From contig JAVKDP010000003.1 of NCBI GenBank assembly GCA_040222185.1, forward strand, positions 1 to 64,000: DNA of 64,000 nucleotides, given 5' to 3'. This document shows, piece after piece, positions 62,323 through 64,000 of this stretch; the first letter of the stretch is position 1, and each line of letters starts with the position of its first letter. Source of the stretch: JAVKDP01 sp040222185 (GTDB lineage Bacteria; Bacteroidota; Rhodothermia; Balneolales; Balneolaceae). Under the pieces are notes generated by a model. The model was not told where the DNA came from. It ran no database searches and saw nothing but the letters and a program-made list of their open reading frames with translations. Position numbers and translations under genes: made by a program.

Positions 62323-63303
62323 TTAGTCTTTTCTGTTCGACCTGGCTCTTTCAACCATTTTTGCTGAGGCCAGCGACGGCGATATCTCTCCTCTTTCAAT
62401 CTGACCTTTCAAATTATCAGCAAAATCCCGATTCCGGGCTGAAGTCCACAAATCCCTAATCAGTTCATCTTCTGTAAGTCTCTTGAACCAGTTTAGTTCT
62501 TGTGAATTTCTCAACAAAGAAAACAGTCCTTCTTTTTTTAATGAAGATATAAACTCAGAAATAGCTTGCCATACCTCTGGGATACCTATGTTATGAAGTG
62601 CACTTGTGGTTAGGAGCTTTACAGGGATTCCCTCAAATTTAGGAGTGAGCATATGAAATGCATTTTCATATTCATCTTTCCCCCTCTCAGCAAGCTTTTT
62701 CTGATCTCCATCAGCCTTGTTTACAACCAGAATATCTGTGATCTCCAAAATTCCACGTTTTATTCCCTGCAATGAATCTCCACCACCCGGTAGCATCATT
62801 ACCAAAAAGCAGTCTACCATCGATGAAACTTCAAACTCACTTTGACCTACTCCAACGGTTTCTACTAAAATCACATCATAGCCAGCGGCTTCACAAAGCA
62901 ACATTGACTCTCGCGTTCTTTTCGCTACCCCGCCTAGTGTGCCGGAAGTCGGAGACGGTCTAATAAATGCTTCCTCTTTAGATGAGAGAGTTTCCATTCT
63001 TGTTTTGTCTCCAAGAATACTCCCTCCCGTTGTTGGGCTGCTGGGATCAACAGCAAGTACTGCAACTCGTTTACCTTCTTTGATCAGAACATTGCCAAGA
63101 GCTTCGATAAAGGTACTCTTCCCTACTCCCGGAACCCCGGAAATACCAACCCGAACTGTATCTCTTTTCTCCTGGAGTATGGAGAGTAATTCCTGTGCCT
63201 TTTCCTGGTCTGAGTCTTTATTACTCTCCACAAGAGTAATTGCTTTAGCAAGGTCCCGGCGGCTTCCTTCTTTAACTCCTCTTGCTAGTTCTTTGATCTT
63301 CAT
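62323..63303 (-). CDS. meaB: Methylmalonyl-CoA mutase-associated GTPase MeaB
   Basis: The 326-aa G3E-family GTPase has the P-loop GVPGVGKSTF, SPTTGGSILGDKTRM, VETVGVGQSE (switch II) and NKADGDQ (guanine specificity). MeaB protects and reloads adenosylcobalamin-dependent methylmalonyl-CoA mutase, whose gene lies directly upstream. The start ATG overlaps the mutase TGA (ATGA), so the two are coupled. It ends 7 bp from the amylase terminator. Confidence 0.95.
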   Translation of the reverse strand: MKIKELARGVKEGSRRDLAKAITLVESNKDSDQEKAQELLSILQEKRDTVRVGISGVPGVGKSTFIEALGNVLIKEGKRVAVLAVDPSSPTTGGSILGDKTRMETLSSKEEAFIRPSPTSGTLGGVAKRTRESMLLCEAAGYDVILVETVGVGQSEFEVSSMVDCFLVMMLPGGGDSLQGIKRGILEITDILVVNKADGDQKKLAERGKDEYENAFHMLTPKFEGIPVKLLTTSALHNIGIPEVWQAISEFISSLKKEGLFSLLRNSQELNWFKRLTEDELIRDLWTSARNRDFADNLKGQIERGEISPSLASAKMVERARSNRKD

Positions 63304-64000
63304 GCACGCTTGGCTCGTATTTCATCAATAACTTTAGAAGCTGCTTTTGGAATGTTCGTCCCCGGACCAAAAATAGCAGATACACCTTGTTCATATAAGA
63401 AATCGTAATCCTGGACTGGTATTACTCCACCTGCAACAATCACAATATCATCAGCTTTGTCTTGCTTTAGTATCTTGATAAGCTCAGGAATCAGAGTTTT
63501 ATGCCCTGCAGCAAGAGTTGAAACTCCTATTACATGCACATCGTTTTCAATTGCTTGTTTAGCAGCTTCATCCGGAGTTGAAAATAATGGCCCTACATCC
63601 ACATCAAAACCCATATCAGCAAAGGCAGTTGCTACTACTTTTGCTCCACGGTCATGCCCATCCTGCCCCATTTTTACAACCAGAATTCTCGGTCGTCGGC
63701 CTTCTTCATCTGAAAAGGAGTCGATCTTGGATTTTATATCCTTATATCCCTGGTCTGATTTGTACACGCTTTCGTACACTCCTTTTATGGTTTGATTTAC
63801 AGCTTTATGCCTGCCCCATGCCTGCTCTAAAGCAGATGAAATCTCGCCAACGGTGGCTCTTTTCCGGGTTGCTTCAACAGCAAGTTCAAGAATGTTCCCA
63901 TCTCCTGATTTAGCTGCTTCAGTAAGTGAAAGCAAAGCTTTTTTAGTAGCTTCAGTATCTCTTTTTGATTTGATAGAATCAATTCTTTCGATCTGTTTGT
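63300..64000 (-). CDS. Methylmalonyl-CoA mutase, C-terminal part (5' end outside window)
   Basis: The frame is open to the right edge and ends at the TGA overlapping meaB; 233 residues are visible. It includes the end of the TIM-barrel linker and the cobalamin-binding domain with the DxHxxG motif in KMGQDGHDRGAKVVATAF. This is followed by DVDVGPLFSTPDEAA, VSTLAAGHKTLIPEL and a terminal IFGPGTNIPKAA. The enzyme converts (R)-methylmalonyl-CoA to succinyl-CoA in propionate metabolism. This is the catalytic large subunit or a fused single-chain form; the missing N-terminal part would decide. Confidence 0.95.
   Translation of the reverse strand, partial: KQIERIDSIKSKRDTEATKKALLSLTEAAKSGDGNILELAVEATRKRATVGEISSALEQAWGRHKAVNQTIKGVYESVYKSDQGYKDIKSKIDSFSDEEGRRPRILVVKMGQDGHDRGAKVVATAFADMGFDVDVGPLFSTPDEAAKQAIENDVHVIGVSTLAAGHKTLIPELIKILKQDKADDIVIVAGGVIPVQDYDFLYEQGVSAIFGPGTNIPKAASKVIDEIRAKRA

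Overview
The window looks like a chromosome segment of a marine-type member of the Balneolota/Rhodothermota branch near the Bacteroidota. The signs are a one-protein hybrid two-component regulator, a type IX secretion tail on an amylase, GLUG-repeat and tail-fibre-like surface proteins, a Bacteroidota-type TAnnTTTG promoter element, and moderately AT-rich DNA. No rRNA, tRNA, CRISPR array or transposase gene was seen. The placement is inferred from gene content only. Layout: 1-6119 (minus) is the 5' part of a giant secreted GLUG-repeat protein built from about seven ~300-residue modules; it is divergent from a 1427-aa hybrid sensor/AraC regulator (6731-11014). 11071-11258 is a detached copy of the 3' end of gspF. 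Together with the intact gspF (13591-14721) it brackets a retropepsin-like lipoprotein and a LytTR regulator. From 39406 down to 13591 everything lies on the minus strand and forms one long type II secretion/type IV pilus locus: assembly ATPase, secretin, PilM-PilN fusion, PilO-like, PilP/GspC-like, major pseudopilin, prepilin peptidase, then PilX-, PilV- and PilW-like minor pseudopilins and GspF. Between the prepilin peptidase and the minor pseudopilins sits a ~15-kb island of five tandem tail-fibre-like paralogues, a ~2900-aa RHS protein with an AHH-type nuclease tip, and an overlapping probable immunity gene. The most interesting region is 40507-46832 (minus). It encodes a natural FliF-FliG fusion (signal peptide, FliF-like ring domain, one membrane helix, FliG middle and C domains), a FlgO/CsgG-like protein with a probable beta-barrel tail, a TPR lipoprotein, a MotA, a MotB, and a membrane protein with eight 30-residue repeats. 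No flagellin, hook, rod, FliM/FliN or export gene is in the window. This reads as a proton-driven rotor/stator machine without a visible flagellum, next to a T2SS/T4P locus. The right third (47144-64000) holds signalling and housekeeping genes: a NarX/NarL-type pair with a small membrane protein; a HisKA_2 sensor whose ATP-binding domain looks dead; a YCII/ECF sigma pair; GNAT and PaiB-like proteins; a hybrid histidine kinase; SufE; a tandem PAS protein; a formylglycine-enzyme-like lipoprotein; an acyl-CoA dehydrogenase; a GH13 amylase behind three LacI-type operator palindromes; and MeaB with the C-terminal part of methylmalonyl-CoA mutase running off the right edge.
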